NCBI GenBank assembly: GCA_017562135.1
Contig: QEYB01001132.1
Coordinates: forward strand, 62,001-126,000
DNA from: Dipylidium caninum
Lineage: Eukaryota > Platyhelminthes > Cestoda > Cyclophyllidea > Dipylidiidae
Length of the DNA stretch: 64,000 bases
Direction of reading: 5' to 3'
In this document: piece after piece, positions 43,019 through 55,976 of the stretch
Layout: each line of letters starts with the position of its first letter
Position numbering within the stretch: position 1 is the first letter of the stretch
Made by a program: the position numbers and the translations under genes
Notes under the pieces: model-generated
What the model saw: only the letters and a program-made list of their open reading frames with translations
Told to the model about the DNA's origin: nothing
The model's database searches: none

Positions 43019-44228
43019 AACCAATTTTTCTCCTTTTCCTCCTCCCCCTTCTTTTCTTCTTTCCTCCCTTTTCTACTCAATTTTCGTTTCGTCACCTTGC
43101 TTGCCTTTCGCGCGTCAAATTTGTCACTTGTCCCACCACTTCCGCCCTTGACCTCCCTCCCTTCCCTCCATTTTTGTACAGAACGGTGAGAACATCATTT
43201 CGAATATCCTAATAGCGCCTTCAAGATGTGCGTGCGTGTGTTACCCTATGTTTGACTTGTTCCCTTCAACTCCTCCGTGGGCACTCTCTTACCCTACTCC
43301 CTGCGTGTACATATTTACACAAAACGCGTTTTTATTCGTTATCAAACCATCGATCTGTCCCTTATTCCCACCCCCAGCCGCACCCTTTCTCCCTCTCTTG
43401 TTTTTTCGCTACCCTGAGCTCCTGTGGAAAGAATCGTGGGGTAAGCACAGCACTTCTTCCTCTCCTCTTATGCCCCTCTTTCTACTCTCTTCCTCTTGTG
43501 TAGAACAAACATACCCTCGACTTTATACACATCTGTCCACCTATATACATATATATATACATATATTCTATATTACTACTCATACGGTGATTTTGGTTTC
43601 CCATGGCTGTCTACTGTTGGAACAATTCCTCCGGTTAAAGATCGACAGTGGACCTGGGGATCGGGAGCTTGCGCTACAAGGGTCCACGGTCCCGCCTCCA
43701 TTCCTGGGCAATTTAATTGAAGGCGTTCGCCTGAGTGGATTGGACTCATGAGGACTGGGGTGCTACCTGCTCCTCTCGTCACTGCCGAAGTCGCAGGCAA
43801 GATGCCTCTGTTTGTATCCACTGTTAAAGGGGACGAGTGCCATCGGAGTAATGGGGAGATACTGTTAGGCTCTTTGTGTGACATGAGATGACGCATAGGC
43901 TTGGTCCAAGGGATTTGGGGTATTGTCTGGTGTTGAGAGAGGTAAACAGATAAATATAATTTTTTACACCTAATTTTTGTTGCTGGAGTCGATGAGAAGC
44001 GCGGCTACCTCAGATTCTATCAACTCTAACAATCACCGACTTTGATTACGTTTGACGCGCAGATTTTCTCGCGAGATGTTTCCTCCATCCTCCTCTACTC
44101 TCCCTCCCTTCTTGTTCTACTGCATTCGATTGAAGTAATTGACGGGCGGTGCCGCATTCTCAGGCTAGGGGAAGTTAATTCCGCCTATACGCAATTATCA
44201 TGTGTCAATACATTCTTTGTTAATCCAG
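43019..44228. other. Downstream of SOCS7-like gene, pyrimidine-rich then unclear
   Basis: Starts with a C/T-rich 3' flank. A plus-strand frame at about 43600-43750 (including LLLEQFLRLKIDSGPGDREL) has protein-like composition but no recognised domain or clear splice partners. Confidence 0.35.
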
Positions 44229-44489
44229 ATATTCGAGATCGTCGTCCTCTTCGACTCCAGAGGTTATTCACGATTTGACTACGGAGGATGTGGAAGTCGT
44301 GTTGCGAATTCTAACAGATTTTCGCAGTTTGGTAGAGTCTAGAGATGCTAATTTATCAAAAACTCGGCGCCTCCTTCGGGATGTAACAAGTGTCTTTCCG
44401 AAACACCAATGGCCTATTGCTAAGGTGTCAGATCACCCTTACGTCAAGGTCATGGGAGATACTCTTTTATTCAGGTCATTTTCACGAGA
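44229..44489 (+). CDS. Possible exon of an unrecognised gene
   Basis: The frame begins right after an acceptor (TTAATCCAG) and stays open for about 87 codons to a possible GTAAAG donor at 44490. An alternative donor is GTCATT at 44475. The product is charged and helix-like, with segments TTEDVEVVLRILTDFRSLVE, KTRRLLRDVTSVFPKHQWPI and DHPYVKVMGD. A possible next exon lies after the acceptor at 44544-44545, but no join keeps a long frame. I do not recognise the family, and upstream exons were not found. It could be a terminal fragment of a gene whose other exons lie in 43.0-44.2 kb, or a chance frame. Confidence 0.35.
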
Positions 44490-44599
44490 GTAAAGTGGGT
44501 CCAACTCTTATCTACTTGTAAGCTGAGGCGAGGTTTTTTTTGCAGAGATTGCAAAGCTTAATGACATCAGTCTGTCTCGGTCCCGCGTAGATGACGGAC

Positions 44600-47500
44600 T
44601 TTGACACTCGGAATGTGCGTCAACTCGACTGCTATGTCCATAGGGTGACAGCCTACTCCACTCGGTCTCATCAAAGCTCGTCTTTGACTAACAAAATGTA
44701 CTGTTTGTCGAAGTGCATTACTTCACCTTACTTCCGGTTTTCCAGTCAAGCCGAACGGCTTCGTGGACATTCCGTGGACTCACTCTTCGTCTGTGAAGTC
44801 ACTCGATGAAAGAAAATCACTCTATAACGAAAAATTTTGGTAATCTTCGCTTTCGTGTATAATGAGAAATTTTTGCAGTCGTCACCTCGGGCTGCCTTGA
44901 AATGCTCGTAAATTCTGCCCTCGCCTGGCGCATTAATTATTTGGACATTCTCCCTCATCCCTTCCACCTGCATTAATAACAGGCATGAGAGCCCGTATGA
45001 GATGGAAATTCGACTAACACCGGTGGCGTTTGGAGCCCCTGGTAAGATAAGAAAGTGAGGAAGAGTTGTCATACTTGTCATTTGGGCTTGGGTGAAGATG
45101 TGGTTTTTAACAGAGAAAAAAGGCAATAATATTAATGACGTGTTTATGCTAGTGATTAACACTCTCACGGATGCACGCAATTAGCAGGCGCATTTCTGGC
45201 GGCATTGCATGTTGTGAAAGGCAACATTCGCTTCTTCACCCGAACCCTCCCTTCCACTAGCATTTGACACTTCACGGTCCGAAGAAGAAGTTTGAGTCGA
45301 ACCCATCACAGAGACGCATGTCATCGTCACGTCTAAAATGCTCATTTTCAGTGTCTCGCCTCCATCTGATTAACTAGTAATGTAACTGGTTGTCTACCTT
45401 AGCGTTTTGGAAATGAGTTGATTGTGTGAGTAGATGGTGGACGGGGAGGGGAGTGGGACAAGTTACCTTGGCGAATGGGCTTCACGTATGGCAAAGCAGT
45501 CGTCGAAATGACAAATAATAATTGTTATTGTGGGCCCGGCTGGGCAAACTCAATACTTGTCTTTTCCAAGCTCGGGACCCGTAAAGACCAATCAAATGAC
45601 GATGAGTCATTCACACCTGAATGAACACCTAGTCACGGCGGAGTGCGCCCAATGCGATCCGACTGACTCCTTGAAAGTGAATTAAAGACCTATTCAATAA
45701 AAATTCTATTTGTGACTTCGGGAGGTTACTTGTCGTCCCGAGGCGACGGTGAAATGTCGCTTGGCGCGAAATAAGTTCTTTCCGCGCTAGGTTAGTGAAG
45801 CTCCCTCGAGTTTCGAAGGTGCGAAAATGGATTTGAATCGGCTTAAGGAGTGCAATCAAGTGTGGGTGAGTCACTGACGCATGGTTTTCATCGTCGTCTC
45901 GTCTCTCTTCTTCATTGTCCCACCCCGCCTTCATCTCGCCTTCACCCCACTCCACTCCACTGCCCCACTCGCCTTCATTTTCCTGAAGGACACACACGCA
46001 CACACCTCTCCTTAGTCATTGAATGATTCAACCTGTGCATTTTTTTGGGTCTACGGGTACATACAACGTCGTGAAGCTAAGATCAAAAGGGTCACTTCAA
46101 GAACTGACTACCGGGTTGGTACAAAGCACTGCAGCTGACATCCTAAACGCGAAAAGCTGCAGTTTTGAGACGAGGTTTTACACTAAAAACGATGAAGGGA
46201 ATATCGACAACAACGAGATTTGTCGAACTGTGTTGCTGGTTCCAGCATAAGGAGTCGGGAGAGGCGAGGGATGTATGTCTCATCTTCCTCTTCCTCCGCC
46301 TCCGATACTATCACATTCACCTCTTTCACTCGGTGGCCGTGTTGTACCACTTGTTGTTTCTCCTGTACTCATCTAACGCGAGTCAGTCAACGATGATGAT
46401 GAAATCATTTCTCCATTTAGGGAAACAGACTGTCCCACGTAGTCGCATTTTATCAGGAGCGTGAGGAGGTGTCTCACCCCAACCCAATGAAATGTCATGT
46501 GGAGACCAGCATGTGTGTGTGTGCACCAGGCCAGCCAAGACGAGATTACGGAGTCCGACTCGAGGACGGAAGATTAACTAGTGTCTGGTACTGCCAAAAT
46601 TGTCTATCTTCAAATCTAGACTTCTAAATCTCTTTGTTTTTTTCAAACAAACATTCTTATGTCTGGAGGAGTTATAAATTCAGGCGTGGATGGTCTATCG
46701 TCTGGACACACCCACCTCCTCAACGTAGGCAATTGAAAGTGATTATGACAAAGAGTTTAAACATGACCCTCTTCACTGTCTGTTGACCAGATCAGACCGC
46801 AGACAGGAATGGGGAATTCTTGATGCCAGCCAGCACGCGATCAGACGAAAAAAATTTGACGGTCTGACACGGTTGAGTGCGATTTTCTAGTATCCACCCA
46901 CACATTACACGAGGTCTGCCGCTCATCACAGCATCATTTGCCGTGTAGCTATCATTCCACGTCGTCGGGAGATGGGATTACCTGTCTCCAGACAGCAGTT
47001 TTTACACAGTCTACCAAAGGGACTGGGCGATACACATAAATACGAACACAGAATGTCCAATCCCCCATTCACGTCGTGCCGGGACGGTCAGATTCCATCA
47101 CTTTTAACGTCCTTTTGACACCTACACAACACTCCAGTTCCTACCGACAGGTGGTTACATTTTTACTTGAATCTTTCATCCCTCCTACCGCCTTTCTGTC
47201 AACAACCTTCGATTACTTTGGCGTATTCGTGGTCCCTGGGGAAGAAGCATTCTTGACTGTTTTTGGCACACAAGTGTACACACATTTGGTGCATAATAAT
47301 GAGACACTAATGACTGACAGGATGATTCAGATTGAGCTGTAATCGGCCTTTGTGTTTTGTTTGTATGTGTGTATTTGGTGTAGCCGGGCGGTAGGAGCCC
47401 AATTCATCCTTCGCAGATGAGGTTAACTTTGCAGGTACCGCCACATTTAATGTGCGAAATTTCCGTTAGAGGTGAAGGAAATCTCCATACGCAAATACCC

Positions 47501-50500
47501 CGAAGTGAAGGTGGTGTCATTCGCTCTCCTGCCTCTACAAGCTGCGTATAATGTTTAAACCGCATCAGCCAAAAATTCTCGCCCTACTTCGAGTCACTAT
47601 GTTAAAATGTAATGTCTGATATTAACTTATGGTCTCCCCACGCTCCGGGAATATCGCCCTCAGATTGAGTGATTAAAAGGCATTTACCTCCACGCCATCT
47701 CCCAAATTCGATCTGTCAGAAGTCATCCGGTCAAACTTCTTCCACTTCGAGATGACATTTGATGATGGCATAGAAAATTCTCCCAATTCCCTAAACACCA
47801 CTTGCTTAAAGTGACACAGTCGATTTAAAGAGCATGTCTTTCTGAGATCCTTTCGAATATGCCACCTGTTTGGGAAAAGTCAGGACAAGGGTAAAATCGA
47901 GCTTTGAGGGGATGAGGCCGCCTTTTTAACTAAGTGGACTTTCTTTCTCCCCTTCCCGATAACGTTAGTCTCTTCCTCGTAAGCCGGAGGGGTTCCCGCC
48001 TTGTCATTAGTTGCCATAACATGACATTTGACAACTGATTTTGCCTACTTGAGACACAGTGAGTGGTACCGCATTACACCCAAAAATTACACACATCATA
48101 ATTAGTCGGGGAGTGTGAAGTAACTTGGCGTCAATACGAGTTAAACGGAAAGTCGTGCTGTGTGGTGTATTTTGGCACTGGAGTTAGAAAAAGCCGGAAC
48201 TTCATACGACCACGTGCACCCTATCGCCGGTGAAATAGAGTGGAAAATGGGAAGAGGAGTTACGATTGCGATCTTTGCCTTGGAGAAGACCTTCAACGTA
48301 TCATGGACCTTTTCGACCCCAGGACAAAGCTTGCAAACAGCAGAAGCTGTGGAGGTGGGAACTGGCGCAGATGTGTTGGGGGTGACGACGTGGAGGACGA
48401 TACACACACACACAAACAAAAATTTACACACAAAGGATAGATGTCCCATGGTCCGTTCGTTTATATCACACAGTGACAGACAGTATTCGAGGTTATATAC
48501 GGAGGGAAGTGAAAGGGACGAATCGTGGCAGAACCACCAATCGAACGCGAGGTCGACAAATGTCGATGACCTGGCACGACTTTCCATAACCGACTCGGAC
48601 ATCGTAGATCTCCGATTTGACGAAGAGGTGTCGCATTTTGCCTCACAGTGGCCCTTTGCGACTTACCCTCGTGAAAACATGGTCTCCAGGCTGTTGGGCC
48701 CTCTAGTGGGGATATGTTGGTCCTACTGCCACCAACTGGAGTGTCGGGGATTGTCTTTGAAACCCCGGGTGACTCGTATATGTGATGTACTTATCAGCAT
48801 GTTAACATCAAGGTCGCGATAAGCCAGTTGTTTGTCCGACTTTCACGGGGTGACGGCACGCGCGCGGGAGTTAGGGAGAGAGAGAGAGAGAGAAAGAGAG
48901 GACATAAAATACACCGACGAATGTGCCAAAAGCCGGCGGCGCCTTTGATGTGTTGGCACAGTGGTCACGGGGCACGACGCCTAGTCTATCTAGTGTAACT
49001 CGCCAGCGTCGCCGAGATACGAGGTAGGCGGGAGGCGGAGGAAAAGAATGCTGGGATCGTAGAGGAGGTTTATTACGTGCAACCTGACGGTAGAATGCGT
49101 CCCCAGTTTGTCTCAATGACACTCCGATCTCGTGAAATGAGACATGAAAATGTACTTTCCCAGGACCATGTAGCCACCATGGGTCTCTGAGCTAATGGGA
49201 AAGAGGTCGGAATGCCCTCCGATGGGAACAATTCAACACTGAGATTCCGCCTCGGCCTAGACACCACTGGTTCGAGACTACCAGTTCATTCGAGGCTTCC
49301 TTATTTCGTTTTCCAGGATGAACGACTCAGGATCTGCAAGAAACGCGATTTATAAGGCCGCTGAAGGGCTTTGGGGCCGGAGTCTCAAGGGCGGTGTCTA
49401 CCGTCGCCCCGCCCGACAAAAGTACAGGACGACGCGGCCTCGATTAAAAGTACGCTACAGCAGATATCAAAGTACTAGAATTCACATGAACTTTGGCCCC
49501 ACTTGTGCCACGCAGGTGGAAGAAGTAGAGTGCACTAGGTAACATAGCCTACACTCATTGCAAAATACATCTATCGGTGGGAGTCAACCAAAACATCTGG
49601 TCTCCATCTGTACATTAAGTGGTCGTCTTCATTCTCAGACCGATGTTGACTCCAGCGATAAAGTGATTTGGACTCGTTAAGCGCGTGTGCTACATTTCGC
49701 TGCCGTAGATGTGATGTTTAAAATTCCCGTCGCAAATTTGACAGTTGCATACTAAATAAAATTGGGAGGTCAGAAAGGACTCTACGCGAGGTCGGGTGAG
49801 CCACGGAGTGGAGATTCCAGAAGGAGAAACTAGTGAGGTCAATCAGTTTACTAGGGTGGTAAGGACGCCACCACGCCTAGAGAGAGAACCTTTCCAATCA
49901 GCAAGTAAATTGCTCACGAGTTTTACCTACTTATTTGAACCTAGTAGTAAATTGCACACCCCCGTGTACCGTAATACGGTAGGATGTTATTTGAAGCAAT
50001 AATGCCATTAACTGCCAAATTGTTACACAAATCAAGGCACCTTTAATAACATCACACTACTAACCAATCATTATGGCGCCTTGAAATTTGTTTTACTGTA
50101 CTTGAACTTGTACTTTACCGTTGTGCGCCGACATGTGGTGTCGTGTGTTCCCACCCTTCAGTCGTGGCTAATCACTAACACGCGTAGGTCAAAAAACGGT
50201 GTACCAATTCATTGGGCTATCTTGACGAGAGCCTCGAAAATAACCCTTGTCAGCGGTAGTACGTAAGAGGGAAAAGAAGTATCGTTTAACCGCGGTGTCT
50301 ACCCTAAATAGGGCAAAAAAGGCGGGTGATTACGACAGAGTCGTGTAAAAGGCCTTAAAGCCTCCGTATCTTCCAATAAATCGCAGTTGGAGACTTGTCG
50401 GGCTCTCTGTGTAAGATAAATTTAACAAAAAATTAGACGGTTCGAGGACAATCATGATGCAGATAGCAATGCCATAAGAGGTTGAAAAAAGAATAGCCGA

Positions 50501-52889
50501 ACCAACCATCGCGTGGCAACGTTACGCCTCCCGTTGTCACTCGATTGTCATGAGGCTTTGTTTGGACTTTAAGCCATCACGAGACGCCGATTATTTGGAA
50601 GGCGCAGTAGCTGGTGGTGCTTTTACCCCTCTGGGGAGTTAGCAGAGTTCCGCGTCGAGGTGGCATCGAATTCCCTTTTGAAATCATACATCAAGGTCAG
50701 CAGTATTTAGTTTCCACTGATCGAATCGGTCAAAGAGCTGTAGTTCAAGGCGATGTGCACGAAAAATGTGGGCGAATATTGCAGTGCAATAAAATACGTG
50801 TTAGTACACGCCACCACTTTGCCAGACTTAGAGTGATAAATCATGGCTCCGCCAGGGAACTCTTAGATGCCTCGCCTCCAGACGGTTGGCAATGCACTGA
50901 AATGCTTTACTGTCCATTGGTAGGTTGCTTTTGGCAGCAGGCCAGGTCAAACAGGCTGTCCTGAATTGAGAAACCTCCATCGGGTATAGTTTGGGGCTCC
51001 AAGATCTACTTTTCGGTGACAAAGCTGACATTTAGTGAGGACATCAATGAAGATACAGAAACACTGATAGAAGTCTTCGTTTAGTGAAATTCCTCAGATC
51101 TCGCCGTCCAGTTTGATAGAAATTACGACGCAGGGTAAAGACAAAGAATCATCTGCCACTGGGATTATGCCACACCCTACTAAGATAATTTTTTGTGACT
51201 TTTAGAACTAAATGGCGATGAAAAAGAGGCCAACAAACGAGCGCAAAAACTGGTGCCTGGATGGGTCGTACTAAGCCCGGCGTGACATTGGCACGTCCCT
51301 GCTAGGGCGTGAATAACCACGCCAAGTTCCTGCCCACCTTCCTCACACACCATCTCTCAAAACCATGCTCGTGTTGACAACTTCTACTCCTTTCGTACCA
51401 CGTCATAGTTTCAGCCACCCTCATCTTGGGTCAGCTCATGAGATGTTGTGAAACGTGTTGTTTGATCATAGCCTACAGGAGACTATAAAATTCACTAAGG
51501 CGAGATTCAGGTTGGAGATTTCTTTCACAGAAAGATACTGGAGTGTAAAAGGGATGTCGGAGAAGGGTACACTAACACCCTGTTTGAGGTGATAGAGCAA
51601 CCTTCCTACCATAACCAGTTAAGGCAGTTAAATAGGCATTAAGTGCAGTGTTTGCCACGATCTGATGATAAAAGTCCTAAGTGAACAAGATGTTTTATCT
51701 CTCTCGAGAGCAGGTTGCCAACCATTGATGAAAACATGGCGATTGTAGCGAAACTTTGGCCTGATTTTACAACATTTTAGACCCCGACAAGAGGAGGAAT
51801 AATACACCAAATACGTAATCCTTCCCACGAGCAATCGAAAAGCTTTATACTTCGAACGCTTTCTTGAAGAACTCCTGCGGCGGACTTAAGCTCATAGAAA
51901 AAAGAGTTCCAAGAATAAAATTTGTATCCATTTTGGTCACTCCTAATCCGAATACGATTTGATTGGTCCCACTTGGATGTGGAGCCTCATCTTTTTCTCT
52001 GGAGTAAAAAATTTTTCCTTGTATTATTTGTCAATCCGTCGTCAAATTACTGACCACTACTGCTCACCGCAACTGAAGTAACGGCTTAAATGGTTTACCG
52101 AAGCAAGGTCAACTAAATAAGTTCAAAGCATTACCGCTGTAATGAGTGGCGTTAAGGTTGACTCGGAATGATAAAAGGTTATCAAGAAATAACTGCACGT
52201 AGTGCATAAATTAGTAAAGACAGTTAAGAGAAGAAAGCGAGCTAAGAGAGACAAACGATGAGGTGATTGGTTTGTTGACCGTATGGTGGCCCGTGGGTTG
52301 TAGCACTTGGTGGGCTTTTAGCTTGATTGGCGATGATGTAGGGTTGTTCGACCCTTTTGCAAAATATGAAGTGACCTTCTCGTGTCAGTTCTGATGGGTT
52401 CATTATGACGTGTAGTGCCTATTCCTTAACTTGCGTATTTCATGTTGCGTGACGGGCCATGATAACGCGTCTTCTGAAGGTACGGAATGAAATATAAGGA
52501 GGGGACGTTCGGTAGAAGTATCCTGGTTTGATTGACATTCCAAAACCTCTCACATTTTTTGAAAGCTAAAATTTCTTGAAAAAATGGGTTTGAATAATCT
52601 CGCCGCATCTAAAAAATAGAACCTCAGAAATTGTGCATCTATGGTAACAGGGCACTGGGCCTAACCCTGCAGCATCTCAGTTAAAAATCCATTGCGCACA
52701 AAATTATTATAAATATAAGCAGCAAAGTGACTTTCTGTTACCTTAAATTTTTACTTTTAAATGAAGAATTGTTGATTAGAGTTACCATTGATATTGCTTA
52801 GGTATATGGACATGAAGGCTGCTCGGGGTTTGTTCGCGCTTAGCCGACTTGGTGGCCGCTTCTGCTGGCTTCTGTCAGGGGATCACAGG
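44600..52889. other. Gene-poor stretch of 8.3 kb
   Basis: Many short frames on both strands without domains, splice logic or similarity that I recognise. The longest, plus 48160-48822 (220 codons), has mixed composition with a run coded by ACACAC repeats and no motif. A (GA) tract lies at 48876-48892. Distal regulatory DNA, unrecognised fast-evolving genes or old repeats are all possible. Confidence 0.45.
48876..48892. repeat. (GA) microsatellite
   Basis: About eight GA units followed by an imperfect continuation to about 48900, visible directly. Confidence 0.9.
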
Positions 52890-54876
52890 ATGCTAATATA
52901 CGAATAGTGAGTCCTGAACATAATTTCATTTACTACCTAAAAGCCGTGTCATTCTCCCTCTAACCGTCGAGGAGTATCAGATTGCCCAGCTCTATGCAGT
53001 TGCGAAGGCATCTAAGGAACAAACTGGAGGCGGTGATGGTGTTGAGGTTCTGCAAAATTGCCACTTTAACGACACAGTGCATCCTCCAAAATCTCCACTC
53101 CTTGATGGATACACAACAGGACAATATACCCACAAGATTTACCATATGTCTAGTAAATTGCCACAATTTGTTTCTGCTCTACTTCCCACCAGTTTGATGA
53201 CTTTCAACGAGATTGCATGGAATGCATATCCATACTGCAGAACTATTTTATGGGTTTGCATATTATTCGTATATAAGATGTTTGCAGAATGATTTTTTTG
53301 AAAGCAAATTTGAAGTTAAAATTGAGTCGTTACATTCCTCTGACATTCATCTCGAAAATGTAACATTTAATCATTTAATGACAACTTCCTTTAATGTAGG
53401 CTCACAAACTTCCTGCCGATTTGCTCTCCAAAAGAAAGGTGGTCTACGTAGACATTTCAGCTTCTACCGCAGCTGGTGACACGAGACCTGGGGAAGATCC
53501 GACTGAGTACGTATCCACCAAAACCAAGAGGGGCCCGCTACAGAAGGATCGATGGTGGGAGGTGAGCTCGTTCCCCTGCATAATCGAAACTATTGCTTTA
53601 GAAACCACACAATTGCCCTGTCATGTGCGCGTACAAATTAGTAACATGTGAATTCAAGGTCTGGGGTTTCCAGGGTCGTGTTGAAGATTTGATTCAGCGT
53701 GTAAGTTGTTTTTTCGTTAAGTTTGTACAGCACGTCTTCACCGTCTATTTGGCTTTTACATAGTCGTATTGTTATCTACTATAAGGCTGCTCTTCTGCAA
53801 TCTCTTGCATCTAAACGTACCCAAAATACCGAAATTTGTGTAATTATTCTCCCAACACCAGGAACAGCCGATCTTATTAGTGGCAGAGATTATCGGAAAA
53901 TGGGTCTCTCTTATGACAGGAGTAGGCCGACTATCTGCGGTACCCCCGGGTGTGACCATCCTAAAAAGTACTTTGTGCTTATCGTCACCTAAATAGCTAT
54001 TCTAAACAAACGTGACCTAAAAGGTTTAATCGCTTCCCTAACCCATTTCGTGTGTTCTGCACACCTGTTTTGCTGTCACTAGCCCTACTTTATTTTGTTA
54101 GGTCGTGTGCATTCCGTTTATAACTCACTGCTTTATTGAAGGATAGAACAACCGCGTCTTTGTTGATTTGCCATTCCGACAGGATACTCACTTTTCTAAA
54201 AGGTCGCAGACAACTTCAGCCATTTGTGAAGCTTGCTGACGAATGCAACGAAAAGTCACAAGTCCATTTTAAGTAGCCCCGGTACCAGTTAGAATAGTGT
54301 GCTGTTTTTTTGTCGATCATTGCTATGAAATCACACTAAGTTATTTGTGCTTTTGTTTTGGGTCCAAATGCGGGAACCACTCAGGTCAAATCCAGGCTTT
54401 TGAGTTGATAGGACAAAAAGAACGTGTCTTATAGCATTGGAGACACGAATTCACACAGCAATTCCGTGTTTACGTAGCGTCGAGTTTTCGGTTGAACTGA
54501 ATCATCCCACAAACGAGGAAGGGCGTAACATTGATTCCCTTGAAGAGTTTTGCCGCTTTTCCTCGATAACCCAAGATTAAGTATTCGTGGCTTGGGTGTG
54601 CGCCAGCGACCTCTGGACCATTAAGCACTTCATCGCGGGTCCATGTATTCACAAATCGGAAATAGGCTATTGAGTTGACTGGCGTGCTTGAGCCGTAGTG
54701 AGACTTTTTGCAACGCCTGTTAATTCCGATCATTTGAATTTAACTTGGCATAGCAAGAAGAACGCGTCTTCACAGTCTTTCATCGCCAGCTCTTTTGCTG
54801 GACTGATGAGTGGTTCGGCATGACAATGCAGGACATTCGTAAACTGGAAGAGTCAACCAAAGAAGAACTGGAACTG
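52890..54876 (+). CDS. PITPN: Class I phosphatidylinositol transfer protein, last exon missing
   Basis: Carries phosphatidylinositol and phosphatidylcholine between membranes in the cytosol. Exons: 52890-52906, 52944-53253, 53288-53359, 53400-53561, 53602-53700, 54754-54876, all in phase. The first exon is only 17 nt and codes MLIYEY, the last codon finished by the next exon ([12 protein letters not shown]; human PITP MLxKEYRVxLPxxVxEYQ). Conserved blocks: [62 protein letters not shown] and [13 protein letters not shown]. 261 residues are seen, against about 270 in human, and a GTGAGT donor at 54877 means a short last exon follows that I could not find. No FFAT, DDHD or LNS2 region was seen, so it is the stand-alone type. 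Introns of 34 and 40 nt occur. Confidence 0.96.
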
Positions 54877-55976
54877 GTGAGTTTCCGTTCGTCCAGGTGT
54901 CCATTTACTGGTAACCTAATGCCTAATTAATTGACTGCCAATTTCGCTTCCCCTCACCTCCAATATCGACGGTAACTCACTACCCACCTTTCATTTTAGC
55001 AACGTCACTCCTCTCAATTGCGAGGCTTGAGGATAAGCGATTCTTAGGGATGCGGATTCGTCGCCGCCGCATTTATAATATTATACTATTATGACCACTA
55101 CCACCATTGTTACTTCCCTCTTCTTTTCTGTCTCACACGAAACTATCCCCTTTTATAACTAATAGTCCGAAAGTAGCGTTTCTTTCGATTGTTTAATCCT
55201 GCGAAAAAGAGGATAAGTGCGCACTTCGACTACTTTCCTCTGCAGTTTGTTGTCCTACCTCCCCCTTGTTGACGTACAGTCACGGGCCACAATCCCATGG
55301 AACACAGTCCACTCTCCGATCATGAGGCAAAAGTGCTTTTAAGTTGGTAGGAATTCCCACCTATCTTAATTTAGAAGCGCGATGGTACTTGCGAATAATG
55401 GGGTTAGTGCCCAATGCTTTTTGCCACAATTCGGGGAAGATTATTTCCTCTCCCGCCTGATTATGTATTTAAGAAAGTCTGAATAAAACCTTGTTGAGCT
55501 CAATGAGTGATGGCTGATTACCGATGTTTGGACAAGATTTTCCAATTGAAATGGAGTTGAGATGCTTTGTCCCACTAAAATTCCTTGGGATAGTATTTTG
55601 GTATGGATAAAATAATATACAAGGGAGTGTGGGGGAAGACGGTCGTGAGGGGGTGATTAGTGGGTGGCTGAGTAGGTTCGGTCAGTCAATTGTTAGATTG
55701 AAGTCCTCATAGGGCTTTAACTGTGAATTGAATGCCTCTAACCACTCCCGGTATTTCTATAGGAAAGGGGAGTGATAAATCATGGACTTGTTAATGCCTT
55801 TTAAGCGTTTCTCGCACGAAAGGCAAGCAAATAAGGACAGCCTATGAACATATCTGGGTGCCTCAGTCAATCAACTTAAAAAAGAGACGCGAATGACTCG
55901 TCGCAGGATAAGGTTGAGGCCGCCGTGATAATGGAATACTGCGCTACAGAAAGTTGGCTGATAAAGGATGACTCAC
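54877..55976. other. Between PITP and the next gene
   Basis: Should contain the last PITP exon (+) and the 3' end of the unrecognised gene on the minus strand. I could place neither with confidence. Confidence 0.4.

Noticed and set aside
45629..46003. 124-codon minus-strand frame
   Set aside because: Composition is driven by G/A-rich low-complexity sequence, and there is no motif.
48160..48822. 220-codon plus-strand frame
   Set aside because: No domain; includes a dinucleotide-repeat stretch, and an overlapping frame looks equally plausible. Not enough to call a gene.
53723..54733. Frames on both strands in the large PITP intron
   Set aside because: Some protein-like runs but no recognised transposase, integrase or other domain and no splice partners.
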